Shown: positions 26,043 to 35,187 of the stretch, in pieces | Numbering within the stretch: the first letter of the stretch is position 1 | How the letters are laid out: the number at the start of each line of letters is the position of its first letter | The notes under the pieces: generated by a model | The model's input: the letters and a program-made list of their open reading frames with translations, nothing else | Told to the model about the DNA's origin: nothing | The model's database searches: none | Translations under genes and position numbers: made by a program | Assembly (NCBI RefSeq): GCF_007860075.1 | Contig: NZ_SJPP01000001.1 | Location: 62,001-126,000 of the forward strand | DNA length: 64,000 nucleotides | DNA from: Symmachiella macrocystis | GTDB taxonomy: Bacteria > Planctomycetota > Planctomycetia > Planctomycetales > Planctomycetaceae | Direction of reading: 5' to 3'

Positions 26043-27034
26043 AGTCTTTTGAATTTGCCAATCCCCAAAGCGAAACGGAAGCTTTGGAATTGATGAACGA
26101 TCACCCCGAACAAACCGCCGTCTTGGCGGGGGGAACGGATTTAATTTCGCTAATGCAAGCGGACATCATTCGCCCCGAGCGCGTGGTGGACATCAAAAAC
26201 ATCACTTCGATGCACGATGTCGCTGAAGTCGATAACGGCTTGATGGTCGGCGCCTTGACCACATTGGAAGAGGTGTTGGACAACAGCAAAATCGCCGAAT
26301 ATGCTTCTGTCGCCCAAGCGGCCGATGCGGTCCACGCGATTCAGATCCAATCTTCGGGAACTATCGCCGGCGATTTGTGCCATCTGCCCAACTGTTGGTA
26401 TTACCGCAACGGTTACGGCATGTTGGGCCTTGAGAACGGCACTTCACTGCCCGAAACGGGAGACAACCGTTATCACGCCATCTTCGGGAACTCCGGCCCG
26501 GCGAAATTTGTCACCGCCAGCCGCTTTGCTCCCGCATTGATTGCATGGGGCGCCAAAGTACGGATTATCGGCCCCGGACCGGACGAAGCGGAAATGCTCC
26601 CCTTGGAGTATTTCTACACCACCCCTCGTACTGAACGGCAGGGGACGACAGTGCTCAAGCCGGGACAATTGGTGTCGCACATTTGGTTGCCCAAAACCGC
26701 CGGTACGGTGAGCGGCAATTACGATGTGCTGCAAACCGAAGGTCTCGATTGGCCCTTGGCTTCGGCCTCGGCCACATTAACAATTTCCGGCGGGCGCGTG
26801 AGCGATGCCCGTATCGTGTTGGGGCACGTTGCTCCTACACCGTGGGTCTCGCACGACGCGGCGACGTCACTGCTCGGCAAGACGATCTCCGAAGCGACGG
26901 CCCAAGCGGCCGGCGATGCGGCGGTCAGTCGCGCCACTCCACTTTCGGATAACGGTTACAAGGTTCAACTTGCCCGTACGGCGGTCAAGCGGGCGATTTT
27001 GCGTTCCGCCGGACTGCTGGAAGGAGGTCTGTAG
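26039..27034 (+). CDS. FAD-binding subunit of the same molybdenum hydroxylase
   Basis: A 331-residue protein with the FAD pyrophosphate-binding AGGTDLI (30-36) and the second FAD block IQSSGTIAGDLCH (103-115), then the CO-dehydrogenase flavoprotein C-domain. Relatives with a 4-hydroxybenzoyl-CoA-reductase-type loop carry four Cys after this block for a [4Fe-4S] cluster. Here only Cys114 and Cys119 (LCHLPNCWYY) remain. The start overlaps the previous stop by 4 bp, so translation is coupled. Confidence 0.9.
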   Translation: MKSFEFANPQSETEALELMNDHPEQTAVLAGGTDLISLMQADIIRPERVVDIKNITSMHDVAEVDNGLMVGALTTLEEVLDNSKIAEYASVAQAADAVHAIQIQSSGTIAGDLCHLPNCWYYRNGYGMLGLENGTSLPETGDNRYHAIFGNSGPAKFVTASRFAPALIAWGAKVRIIGPGPDEAEMLPLEYFYTTPRTERQGTTVLKPGQLVSHIWLPKTAGTVSGNYDVLQTEGLDWPLASASATLTISGGRVSDARIVLGHVAPTPWVSHDAATSLLGKTISEATAQAAGDAAVSRATPLSDNGYKVQLARTAVKRAILRSAGLLEGGL

Positions 27035-27037
27035 CAC

Positions 27038-27283
27038 ATGACTGAAAAACTCAACATCCTGACCGACGAGGAACAACAGCAACAAGGCAAGCAGAAGCCA
27101 AACGAACGCTGTCGTAATCTGCTCTGCAAGGGCTTGTACCTGAACTATGGCCTCACCGAACGCGTGACGGGCGACGGCAATTTCTGGTGCGGCAAAACAC
27201 AAGCGACATACGGCCCCGACGACCAATTGGTCGGCGACGGCGAATGCCGCCACACCGGCCGCGGCTGTTACGAATCGCTGTAA
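27038..27283 (+). CDS. Small Cys-rich protein at the end of the molybdenum hydroxylase operon
   Basis: 81 residues with five Cys arranged ERCRNLLCKG, FWCGKTQ, GECRHTGRGC, the pattern of a small zinc or FeS fold. AAGGAGG precedes the ATG at 27038, only 3 bp after the FAD-subunit stop, so it is part of the operon. No signal peptide. Not recognised; could be a chaperone or an extra redox subunit. Confidence 0.7.
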   Translation: MTEKLNILTDEEQQQQGKQKPNERCRNLLCKGLYLNYGLTERVTGDGNFWCGKTQATYGPDDQLVGDGECRHTGRGCYESL

Positions 27284-27313
27284 CATTCCGCTGTTGGTGG
27301 ACAAAAACGAATC

Positions 27314-27352
27314 ACGGGACCGAGCGTCAGTACGCTCCGGTCCCGTTTTTTA
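27314..27352 (+). terminator. Rho-independent terminator of the molybdenum hydroxylase operon
   Basis: ACGGGACCGAGCG pairs with CGCTCCGGTCCCGT and is followed by a run of T. It lies between the operon and the converging ATPase gene. Confidence 0.85.
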
Positions 27353-27379
27353 TAATTTCATGGAAGCCGTCAACGCCGC

Positions 27380-30300
27380 TTAACCGTCTTCTCTACGTTC
27401 GATCCGCCGCAGCATTTGCTTGTAGTCCTTCAAGCATTGATGCAGTTGGCTGCGTAATGTTTTGATGTCGGCTGACTGCGAATTGGAAGCGTCGAGCAGC
27501 GGTTTCATCCAACTGTTCATCAGCTCGAACTGCTGTTGTAGCACATTGTAGATGCTGCGCGGCATTTTGTTGACGACCGTAATCTTGTGACGGTTATCGC
27601 TTGTTGATTCGGGTTCTTCGTCATCCTGCTGCTGGTCGAACGGCGCATCAACCACTTCGGGAGCGGGCATTTTTGCGACCTGCGGCTCCGGATCGGGTTG
27701 CGGTGGTGCGACTTCAGCAATTGGCGTTGGCATCACGCGTTCGGCGGCTTGCGCAGCTGTAACGAGTGCGGGAATACCGTCCGCTAAACTTCCGTGGATT
27801 GCATCTAAGCCTTCCCGCAGGCCGCTGATTTGTGCGACGAGTTGTGTCACATGTCCTTCCAGCACAGCGGAATCATCGTCCTCTTCGGCCATCGCCGCCA
27901 TACCGTCGGTCATCGCGCGGCGAATGGATTCCAGCCCGTCGGTGAACGAACCCATCTGCACGATCACCTGCCCAATCTTATCGTCGGGCGCGACTCCTTT
28001 GAGTTTGACGTTCTGCTGGAACGACCGTTTGATCGACTCCCAACGGCGGGCCTCATCTTCATTGAGGATGCCCATCAGTTCTTTGAACTTGAGCATGTTG
28101 GCTTCGGCGTCGGAGGTCAGCGTCTGTGAATCGTTTTCGTAGTTCGAAACAATCAAAGCCTGCAATTCGTCATCGTTCATAACCGGCACCACTTTTTCAG
28201 CAATGCGATTCATATTCCGATACGACCCTTGCAGCTTGAAGGCCGGTTCTGTGCGGTAATCGTCTGATTGAGCAGCGGAGCGGATGTATTCGCGGTTAAC
28301 CGCCAGAATGACATCGCGAACCCGCATCAGTTTTTTCATCGTCGCCACCATCTCACCCAGTTCCGCGGAGGAGTAATTGCCTTCCAACTCCACTCCTTCA
28401 GCACTGTCCCGCTCAGCCATGCGAATCACGGCGTAGACGTCTTTTTGGCTGCGTGTGGCGAGATGATTCAACACAGAATTCGACGTCAAGCAGTTTTCCA
28501 GATAGCTCATCTCAAACGAAGCCGCATGCTCGCCGATAATTTCGCCCAGGTTATAAATATCGGCTCGGTTGGATAGCATGTCGGGAATCTGGAATTTCTC
28601 GCCGCTTTCGGTATAGGGGTTACCCGCCATCACCACGGCGACTTTGCGGCCCCGCAGGTCATAGGTCCGCGTGCGGCCTTTGTACACGCCTTCGATCTTG
28701 CGCGTCGCATCGCACAACGAAATGAACTTTTGTAAAAACTCCGGATTGCAGTGTTGAATATCGTCGAGATAAATCATCACGTTGTCGCCCATTTCCAGAG
28801 CGAGGTTGAGCTTCTCGACTTCTTCGCGGGCACCGGCATTGGGTGCTTCATCCGGATCCAGCGATGTCACTTGATGCCCAATGGCCGGGCCGTTGATCTT
28901 CATAAAGATCACCCCCAAGCGATTGGCGACATATTCCATCAACGTGGTCTTCCCATAACCGGGAGGCGAGACCAGCAGCAACAGCCCCATCCGGTCGGTC
29001 CGTTTTCCTTCCCCTGCAGCGCCAATTTGTTTGGCGAAGTTGTCGCCGATGACCGGCAGGTAAACCTCATCCAACAAACGGTTCCGCACGAACGACGTCA
29101 ACACCCGTGGACGAAACTCTTCGAGCTTCATCTCATCACGCGCCGTTTCTACAATGTCCCGTTTCAACTGCACATAGCTATTAAACCGCGGGACGACTTG
29201 CCGGTCGTACTCCGCAAGTTTTTGCGTGAAGTCGCCGTAGCTGAGGTGATAGCCGCCCTCTTGGATCGCCGCGTGTGTCCCCAGCAACCCCGCCACGTCG
29301 CGGGTTACCGAGGCATTGACGATTTGTCGGTCGTTGAGTTTGCCTTCCAGCAGCAATCCGGCCACTTCGTCCACATAGTCTTCGGCAGCGGCATCGTCTT
29401 GTTGTTCGATGAAGGCGCCCACCCAATCTCTAGCCAGAGAAAACGCGCTCGCGGGTTCGCGATGCACGCCTTTGAGTGATGCGGTAAATTTGTCCGAAAA
29501 CCCGTTGTGATGCAGATGTTCTTCAAACCGGCGAAACAAATCCGCCGCTTGCGGGCTGATAGCAAAGCCATCGCCAACCAGCACATGAAACAGGTATTCC
29601 GCAGCGGGCGGCAAAAACGTCTCGGAAAACAAATCCGACTCTGCGGTCGCTGCTCGTAAAACGTTCTGCAAATCCGCCACGTATTGTGCCTGCGCGACGG
29701 TAGCCGGGAAGAGTTGCGTGATCGTGCCAAACCCTTTGAGCTTGGCCGTCAATAATGTCTTATGTTTCTTGTCCACAAAATGCTGCCAGACCACCAACGC
29801 CAACGCACGTGCGCGGGTATGATACCGCAGCAAGCCGATCGTGGACTCCATTTCCAACAGGTCTGCAACCAGTTTGACCGCATCGTGATCATGGACCCCT
29901 TTGACGTACGCTTCACCATACCGCGGACCCATAAACCGCTGTACAAAAGCGGTGAGTTGATCCGCATCGTATTGGCGGACGTCCTCCATAGAAGGTTCCG
30001 CACCCGACTGCGAGAGGGACCGTAGGATTTTATAGGTGAGATATTCACCGCGATAGACGGACTGATTTTCGGAGACCACTTCTTGATCCCAAACGTCGCG
30101 TGTAGCAATCAATTCCGCATTTTCAATCGGCTCGAAGAAATTCGTTCCGGTCAGATGCAGGTTCATATCGCCGTCGCGGAGTACGGTGGTCAGATCGAGC
30201 GCCTGGACGTTGACCGTAAACTGGTGTCCGCCCAGTTTGATGATATTCGCGCCGTCGACAAAGAGCTCTTGCCGGTCCTTGAGTTGCCGGACCGCATCTT

Positions 30301-32806
30301 CCTTGACCGTTTTCAAGCGGCTTTGGATGTCGTCGACCTTGACCGAATCATCAAGCTCCTGCAATTGCTTGACGATATCGCGGACTTTCTCGATCATCAA
30401 ATCCGACGCAAAATAGCCGTTGATGTCGTTGATCGACTCCAGGCTCTCCACGCGGGTCTTGATCCCTTTGAGAATCCGATCCGCCGCATTGGCCAGCGCA
30501 CCCGCACGTTTATTACGGGCCTCAACCAGCGACAGTTTTCGCGTTTCAAACGCGTTGTAGATCTCTTCCCGTTTTTCCGTCAGCTGTAACACAAACTCGT
30601 CGAATTCCGCGAACCGGCCTTCCAACTCCTCAATTTGGATCATGACCTTGGTGAGGAATTCTTCGCACTTATCCGGTGAGTCGCAGATATCCAGATAATT
30701 GACGACTCCCTGATTGAGCAACTTCATCTGCGAGCCGAACTCGGCGATGCCTTCGACCGACAACAACTCGTGCGACTTGTTCTTCAGAGCGGCGCGAGCA
30801 GCATTGACGGTGGAGAAGATTGCCGAAATGTTATCGATGATCGCGGTCCGCTGCGTCGCATCGTCGATCTTGAGATTGCTGACGATCTCGATCAGCATTT
30901 CCAACTCGGCGGCACTATTGGCAATTTCCTCTTCCACGACCTTGGCGTCGGCGACCTTCGTCAATTCGCCGATTTTGGCCTGTTCGTCAGCCACCTTCTG
31001 CTCGTAGGGAGTCAGGGCTGCCGGGTCGAGCAAAAAGGTCACGCACCGCTGCGCCAATTTGTCCGCTTCTTCAGAAACTTCCGTCTCCAACGATTCAATC
31101 AGCGGCTCGTCTACATACCGCAGATCGCGCAAGGAGATAATATCTCCCCGCACCGAACGCAGGTCCCGTAGCGAGCCGACAAAATCGTTGATGTGGTCGA
31201 ATCGCTTGCGTCCCACCGCAGAGACAATCTCACGGGTTTTTTCCCGCACCCGTTTGGTCTGTTGGGCCGTGTCTTGCTTGACGCGGAGCACCTTGTCGAA
31301 TTCGTCGATCGCCGCACCGGCTGCGTCGCGAATTTTTGTGAGCGGTTCTTTGAGCTCGAATGTCTCGGGCTTATCGATCCAGAAATACGAATCGATCACG
31401 CCGGTCGACTCTTTGACGATGTCGACATACAGATTCGCGTAGGTGTCCTCTTTTTCGATCAGCTCCAACAACTCATGGCACTCCGACATGCCCCGCACGA
31501 CATCCTTGTTGCCGATCTTGAACAAGTAGGAGTCGGTCTGCGCCGGCGGTGCAAAGTCTTCGTCGACATAAGGCGTTTGCCAAATCTGCACCGCATGGTG
31601 TTTTTGTGGTTCTTCCTGCGCTTTGAAACAGACCATTTCACCGCTGGGAAAGAACGTGAAGCCGCTACAAATCACCGGCGTTTCCACGCGTTGTTCGATG
31701 AGATTGTATTGCAACAGCACATACACGCCGGCTAGGCGATTGTAGAAGACGTACAGATAATCTTCGCCGTTCGCCGCTGCAATACGCCGCTCGAAGATCA
31801 TATCAGACAAATTGCTGCCGAACGTCTTACACAGCCCCGTCTGCAAATAATAACCGTCGGCAAAAATCAGACCGTGGTCATCGGGCAACAGCACGCAGGC
31901 GTATTCCAGTGAATCAAGCCGCTGCGCCTGTTTCAATTTGTCGTTGTACACGAAGTAACGGAATGCCGTTTCTTGATAAGGACGGACCTTGAGCAAGATC
32001 ACGTTCCCCACCAGCGCATAATGGATTTCCGCATCGTCCAGTGTTTGATCCGGGTCGTCCACCGGCTCGGCGTAGATCCCCTCGCCCGAATCGGTGTTAT
32101 CCTCGACTTTGATCGTCAGGTCGCCGCCAATCGTTTCGACGAAAATCCGATCATCGATGGAAATGTGCGGATGCCGTCCCGTTTGATGCAAGTCGCGATG
32201 CGTGCGGGTCCACTCAAATTCGTGTTGCGGCGGGTAACGGACTTCGTGGTCACTGCGGTTATCGACGTAGACCAGTTCCTCGCCCTGGATGACCCACTTG
32301 AAGGTCTTGATATCCCCCACACCCTTGCCCACACGAAAGATCATGTACAGGTGCGGACCACGGACGAAGAACTTGGCGAAGACCGCATTCTTGTAGTAAC
32401 GATAGACGTCCTGAAAATCTTTTTCGAATTGCGCATCGCCAATCAAGTCCAACGAGATCTCGTGGAACGTCCCCTCCTTGAACTCGTAGGCGGCAAAGAC
32501 ATCGGAAAGGTTCCGCTCAGTCTTTAATCCGAAATGGACGTTGTAGCCGAACAGAAACCGCTGGCCAGCCGCGACCATATCCCGGGGAACGCAATTGTGG
32601 GCTGTTGTGATCCGCTCGGTTGAGGTTAGCACCGTATCAATCGAGCCGAAGACCGTTTTGCGGGCCTCGTTCAATTGATTCAACCGTGCCCGCAAGTCCT
32701 GCCCGTGCAAATCCAGACGGTTGCGAATGATCTCATACGTGCCCCCCTGCAGCTCAACCGCCGGTTCTGCCTCGTCAGCGGTATTTTCGAGTTCTGCTTG
32801 AGCCAT
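27380..32806 (-). CDS. Giant AAA-type ATPase with coiled coils (so-called DNA repair ATPase family)
   Basis: 1808 residues. The first 440 or so look beta-rich; about 480-900 are long charged coiled coils; an AAA module follows with Walker A SPPGYGKT (Lys1286), Walker B MIYLDD (Asp1348/1349) and a sensor-like VVMAGNPYTESG near 1400. The C-terminal 250 residues are helical and acidic/Pro-rich. Proteins of this plan are annotated as DNA repair ATPase in databases, but I know no firm function. It is the last gene of a same-strand unit with a flotillin and a YqiJ-like protein, which suggests an action at the membrane rather than in DNA repair (inference). No membrane helix or signal peptide. Confidence 0.83.
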   Translation of the reverse strand: MAQAELENTADEAEPAVELQGGTYEIIRNRLDLHGQDLRARLNQLNEARKTVFGSIDTVLTSTERITTAHNCVPRDMVAAGQRFLFGYNVHFGLKTERNLSDVFAAYEFKEGTFHEISLDLIGDAQFEKDFQDVYRYYKNAVFAKFFVRGPHLYMIFRVGKGVGDIKTFKWVIQGEELVYVDNRSDHEVRYPPQHEFEWTRTHRDLHQTGRHPHISIDDRIFVETIGGDLTIKVEDNTDSGEGIYAEPVDDPDQTLDDAEIHYALVGNVILLKVRPYQETAFRYFVYNDKLKQAQRLDSLEYACVLLPDDHGLIFADGYYLQTGLCKTFGSNLSDMIFERRIAAANGEDYLYVFYNRLAGVYVLLQYNLIEQRVETPVICSGFTFFPSGEMVCFKAQEEPQKHHAVQIWQTPYVDEDFAPPAQTDSYLFKIGNKDVVRGMSECHELLELIEKEDTYANLYVDIVKESTGVIDSYFWIDKPETFELKEPLTKIRDAAGAAIDEFDKVLRVKQDTAQQTKRVREKTREIVSAVGRKRFDHINDFVGSLRDLRSVRGDIISLRDLRYVDEPLIESLETEVSEEADKLAQRCVTFLLDPAALTPYEQKVADEQAKIGELTKVADAKVVEEEIANSAAELEMLIEIVSNLKIDDATQRTAIIDNISAIFSTVNAARAALKNKSHELLSVEGIAEFGSQMKLLNQGVVNYLDICDSPDKCEEFLTKVMIQIEELEGRFAEFDEFVLQLTEKREEIYNAFETRKLSLVEARNKRAGALANAADRILKGIKTRVESLESINDINGYFASDLMIEKVRDIVKQLQELDDSVKVDDIQSRLKTVKEDAVRQLKDRQELFVDGANIIKLGGHQFTVNVQALDLTTVLRDGDMNLHLTGTNFFEPIENAELIATRDVWDQEVVSENQSVYRGEYLTYKILRSLSQSGAEPSMEDVRQYDADQLTAFVQRFMGPRYGEAYVKGVHDHDAVKLVADLLEMESTIGLLRYHTRARALALVVWQHFVDKKHKTLLTAKLKGFGTITQLFPATVAQAQYVADLQNVLRAATAESDLFSETFLPPAAEYLFHVLVGDGFAISPQAADLFRRFEEHLHHNGFSDKFTASLKGVHREPASAFSLARDWVGAFIEQQDDAAAEDYVDEVAGLLLEGKLNDRQIVNASVTRDVAGLLGTHAAIQEGGYHLSYGDFTQKLAEYDRQVVPRFNSYVQLKRDIVETARDEMKLEEFRPRVLTSFVRNRLLDEVYLPVIGDNFAKQIGAAGEGKRTDRMGLLLLVSPPGYGKTTLMEYVANRLGVIFMKINGPAIGHQVTSLDPDEAPNAGAREEVEKLNLALEMGDNVMIYLDDIQHCNPEFLQKFISLCDATRKIEGVYKGRTRTYDLRGRKVAVVMAGNPYTESGEKFQIPDMLSNRADIYNLGEIIGEHAASFEMSYLENCLTSNSVLNHLATRSQKDVYAVIRMAERDSAEGVELEGNYSSAELGEMVATMKKLMRVRDVILAVNREYIRSAAQSDDYRTEPAFKLQGSYRNMNRIAEKVVPVMNDDELQALIVSNYENDSQTLTSDAEANMLKFKELMGILNEDEARRWESIKRSFQQNVKLKGVAPDDKIGQVIVQMGSFTDGLESIRRAMTDGMAAMAEEDDDSAVLEGHVTQLVAQISGLREGLDAIHGSLADGIPALVTAAQAAERVMPTPIAEVAPPQPDPEPQVAKMPAPEVVDAPFDQQQDDEEPESTSDNRHKITVVNKMPRSIYNVLQQQFELMNSWMKPLLDASNSQSADIKTLRSQLHQCLKDYKQMLRRIERREDG

Positions 32807-32836
32807 TGTGAGTATTTCCGACTTTCACGATTATAG

Positions 32837-32900
32837 TTCACCACGGAGACACGGAGACGATTAGACTTTAGGCTTTCGACTGTAGGCGATAGGAGCCTAC
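32837..32900. repeat. Half copy of the MITE-like element
   Basis: TTCACCACGGAGACACGGAG resembles the left end of the element at 20558 (TTCACAACGGAGGACACGGA). It is followed by an inner TAGGCTTTCGAC...GCCTA inverted pair. No right end was found nearby. Confidence 0.45.
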
Positions 32901-32933
32901 GCTCGCATTTCTCTCCTCAGGACTCTTCCAACT

Positions 32934-32958
32934 CGTTCCCAAGCTCTGCTTGGGAACG
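32934..32958. repeat. Palindrome CGTTCCCAAGC...GCTTGGGAACG
   Basis: A perfect 11-bp-arm palindrome with a TCT loop. It resembles the second palindrome at 33049 in its GTTCCCAA/TTGGGAAC core. Confidence 0.6.
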
Positions 32959-33048
32959 AACCTTCGCGAAGCTCCGCTTCGCCGGCTGCTTATGACCATC
33001 CATACTCGTCAGCCTAAAAACAAGAGTCGAAGTCGAGCCACTGTCAGT

Positions 33049-33077
33049 CCGGTTCCCAAATGATATTTGGGAACCGG
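33049..33077. repeat. Palindrome CCGGTTCCCAAAT...ATTTGGGAACCGG
   Basis: A perfect 13-bp-arm palindrome with a GAT loop, 14 bp past the flotillin stop. It may also terminate or protect the flotillin transcript before the ATPase gene. Confidence 0.6.
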
Positions 33078-33090
33078 GCGGCGGACAGGA

Positions 33091-35184
33091 TTAACTCTTC
33101 TTGCCGCTGACCGTCAGCGATTGCCCGCCGATGTCCAGCGTATTGACTTTCTTATCCGCGATTCCCATCCCCTTCACGGCGCTGAGCATGCGATTCAATT
33201 CTGACTTCGATTCATCGCTGTCGGTGAGCGTCAGCATTTTTCCGATCAAGGCCGCCACGGATAGGTCTTTGACGTCGTCGAAGCTCATATTGAACTGGTC
33301 GACGAACTCCTGCAATTTGTCGCGGAAGTATTCCGGATTGCCGTTGAAGAACGAATTCTTCACATCGGTCAGCACTTCGCTGTTGTGCACGAAACGGTCA
33401 ACCGATTTTCCGGCTTTGATCGAATCGACGATCTTGTCGAAGAAGGTCGTTTCGCCACCCACAATGTCGATACGGGCCGATTTGAGGGCTTCGCCCACGA
33501 TCCCTGCTTGGGATTCGGCGATCTCTTGTTGTGCACTGATTGCGGCGATTTCGATGTCCTTCTCTTTGTTAAGCCGCAGCTTGAATTCTTCGTGCTCGCG
33601 TCCGACTCCGTCGAACAATTTCATGGCGTTGGCTTTTTCCTCGATTCCCTTGGCTTCACTGGTGAACTTGAGGTGCATCACGCTGGCTTCGGCCGTGCCT
33701 TCTTTTTCGACAGCAGCGGCGCGAGCTTCGATGCCTTTCGCTTCAGCAACAGCTTTACGCTGCAAGACGTTCGCTTCGGCACTTCCTTCTTTTTCGATGG
33801 CAACGGCCTTGGCTTCAAGCACTTGAGCATCGGCCAACCCGATGGCGGCCGCATTCGCGGTCTTGGCTTCAGCCAACATTTTTTGCGCCAATGTTTCCTT
33901 CTCGGCAGCAGCCCGTTCCGCTTCGGCTTCGATGATGCGTTGTTCGGCCAGGAAATCAGCTGCAGTCTTCGATGCTTCAGCCGCTTTAACCTCCTTGACC
34001 AGTGCTTCCTGTGCATCCATTTCGGCTTTAGTCACAGTGACCTGTTTGAGCCGGTCGGCGGTGGCGAATTCCTCGGTGTCTTTGATCTTTTCTTGTTGCT
34101 CCACGACCGCCCGTTCGACGACGACTCGTTCACGGATTACGTCTTGAATGTTCCGTTTCTCAACTTCGACCGCCTTTTCTTTGTCGATCTGGGCCAATGT
34201 CACGATCCGCTCGCGCTCGGTCGCTTCGAGCATGCGATCTTTTTCCACCCGTTCGGTTTCGACCGCATCGGTCCGCTCTTTGCTCTTGCGGGCGACAATA
34301 ATCTGCCGCTCCTTGTTTTCCTCGGAAATGCTAATTTCCTCTTCGGTGGTAATCCGCGCTCGTTCCCCTTTAAGACGTTCCTCTTCCTGGACCCGCTTGG
34401 CTTCGGCGTGCTCCCGGGCAGTGAGTTCGGCGATTTCACGTTTCTGCTTTTCGACCGCCTCAACCCGTTGACGTTCCAATTCCAGAATCGCCTCCTGCGC
34501 TTCCACATCCTGCTTCTTAATGGTTTTTTCTTTTTCGCGGGTGAAGTTGTTCGCTTGCACGAATTCATTCGCCGTCAGCTCGGTGATCTTCTTGATGCCT
34601 TCGGCATCGAGGATATTATTCGGACTGAGCAATTCAATCGGAGTTTGTTCCAAAAAGTCGATCGCACAGTCGTCAAGGACATAACCGTTCAGATCGGTGC
34701 CGATAGCATTGAGAATTTCGGCTTTGAACTTATCCCGCTCGTTGTAGAGTTCGACAAAGTCGAATTGCTTGCCGACGGTTTTCAACGCTTCGGAAAACTT
34801 GGCATCGAACAATTCGACAAGAGCCCGTTGATCCGACGCGCGGCGGCAGCCTAAGGATTGAGCAACGTTCTTGATGTCGACCCCGGTGTTATTGACGCGT
34901 ACGAAGAAGGCGACTTCGATGTCGGCGCGAATGTTGTCCTGACAAATTAAGCCCGCCTCACCGCGACGTGCAATTTCAATCCGTTTGACAGATAGGTCCA
35001 TCTGTTCGATGCGATGAAAAACGGGCAAGACCAACATGCCTTTCCCCGTGGCAACTTGCAATCCCCCTGCACCAGATTTGACCAAGGCTTCTTCGGGTCC
35101 GACTTTGCGATAGCATCGGATTGCCATAACAATCAGTCCCAGAACAGGAAGGCCCACAAGGGCACCAATAACATACCAATTCAT
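33091..35184 (-). CDS. Flotillin-like SPFH protein (YqiK type)
   Basis: A 697-residue protein: one N-terminal membrane helix (about 5-23), an SPFH/band-7 domain (about 25-220, with GKGMLVLPVFHRIEQMDLSVKRIEI), then a long Ala/Glu-rich coiled coil with repeated VEKEGTAEA and AKGIEA units (about 220-520), and a helical C-terminal domain. This is the plan of YqiK/flotillin membrane-scaffold proteins. The ATG at 35184 has GGAGG 9 nt upstream, inside the end of the YqiJ-like gene (3-bp gap), so translation is coupled. Expected to form membrane microdomains; partner of the ATPase downstream by context. Confidence 0.92.
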   Translation of the reverse strand: MNWYVIGALVGLPVLGLIVMAIRCYRKVGPEEALVKSGAGGLQVATGKGMLVLPVFHRIEQMDLSVKRIEIARRGEAGLICQDNIRADIEVAFFVRVNNTGVDIKNVAQSLGCRRASDQRALVELFDAKFSEALKTVGKQFDFVELYNERDKFKAEILNAIGTDLNGYVLDDCAIDFLEQTPIELLSPNNILDAEGIKKITELTANEFVQANNFTREKEKTIKKQDVEAQEAILELERQRVEAVEKQKREIAELTAREHAEAKRVQEEERLKGERARITTEEEISISEENKERQIIVARKSKERTDAVETERVEKDRMLEATERERIVTLAQIDKEKAVEVEKRNIQDVIRERVVVERAVVEQQEKIKDTEEFATADRLKQVTVTKAEMDAQEALVKEVKAAEASKTAADFLAEQRIIEAEAERAAAEKETLAQKMLAEAKTANAAAIGLADAQVLEAKAVAIEKEGSAEANVLQRKAVAEAKGIEARAAAVEKEGTAEASVMHLKFTSEAKGIEEKANAMKLFDGVGREHEEFKLRLNKEKDIEIAAISAQQEIAESQAGIVGEALKSARIDIVGGETTFFDKIVDSIKAGKSVDRFVHNSEVLTDVKNSFFNGNPEYFRDKLQEFVDQFNMSFDDVKDLSVAALIGKMLTLTDSDESKSELNRMLSAVKGMGIADKKVNTLDIGGQSLTVSGKKS

Positions 35185-35187
35185 CTT

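Noticed and set aside
27380-32806. Calling the ATPase a DNA repair enzyme
   Set aside because: No nuclease, helicase or DNA-binding motif is visible; the database name is not supported by its context with flotillin.
33385-34854. A 489-codon plus-strand frame
   Set aside because: It is the shadow of the flotillin coiled coil; its Phe/Gly-rich translation mirrors the Glu/Ala codons of the true gene.
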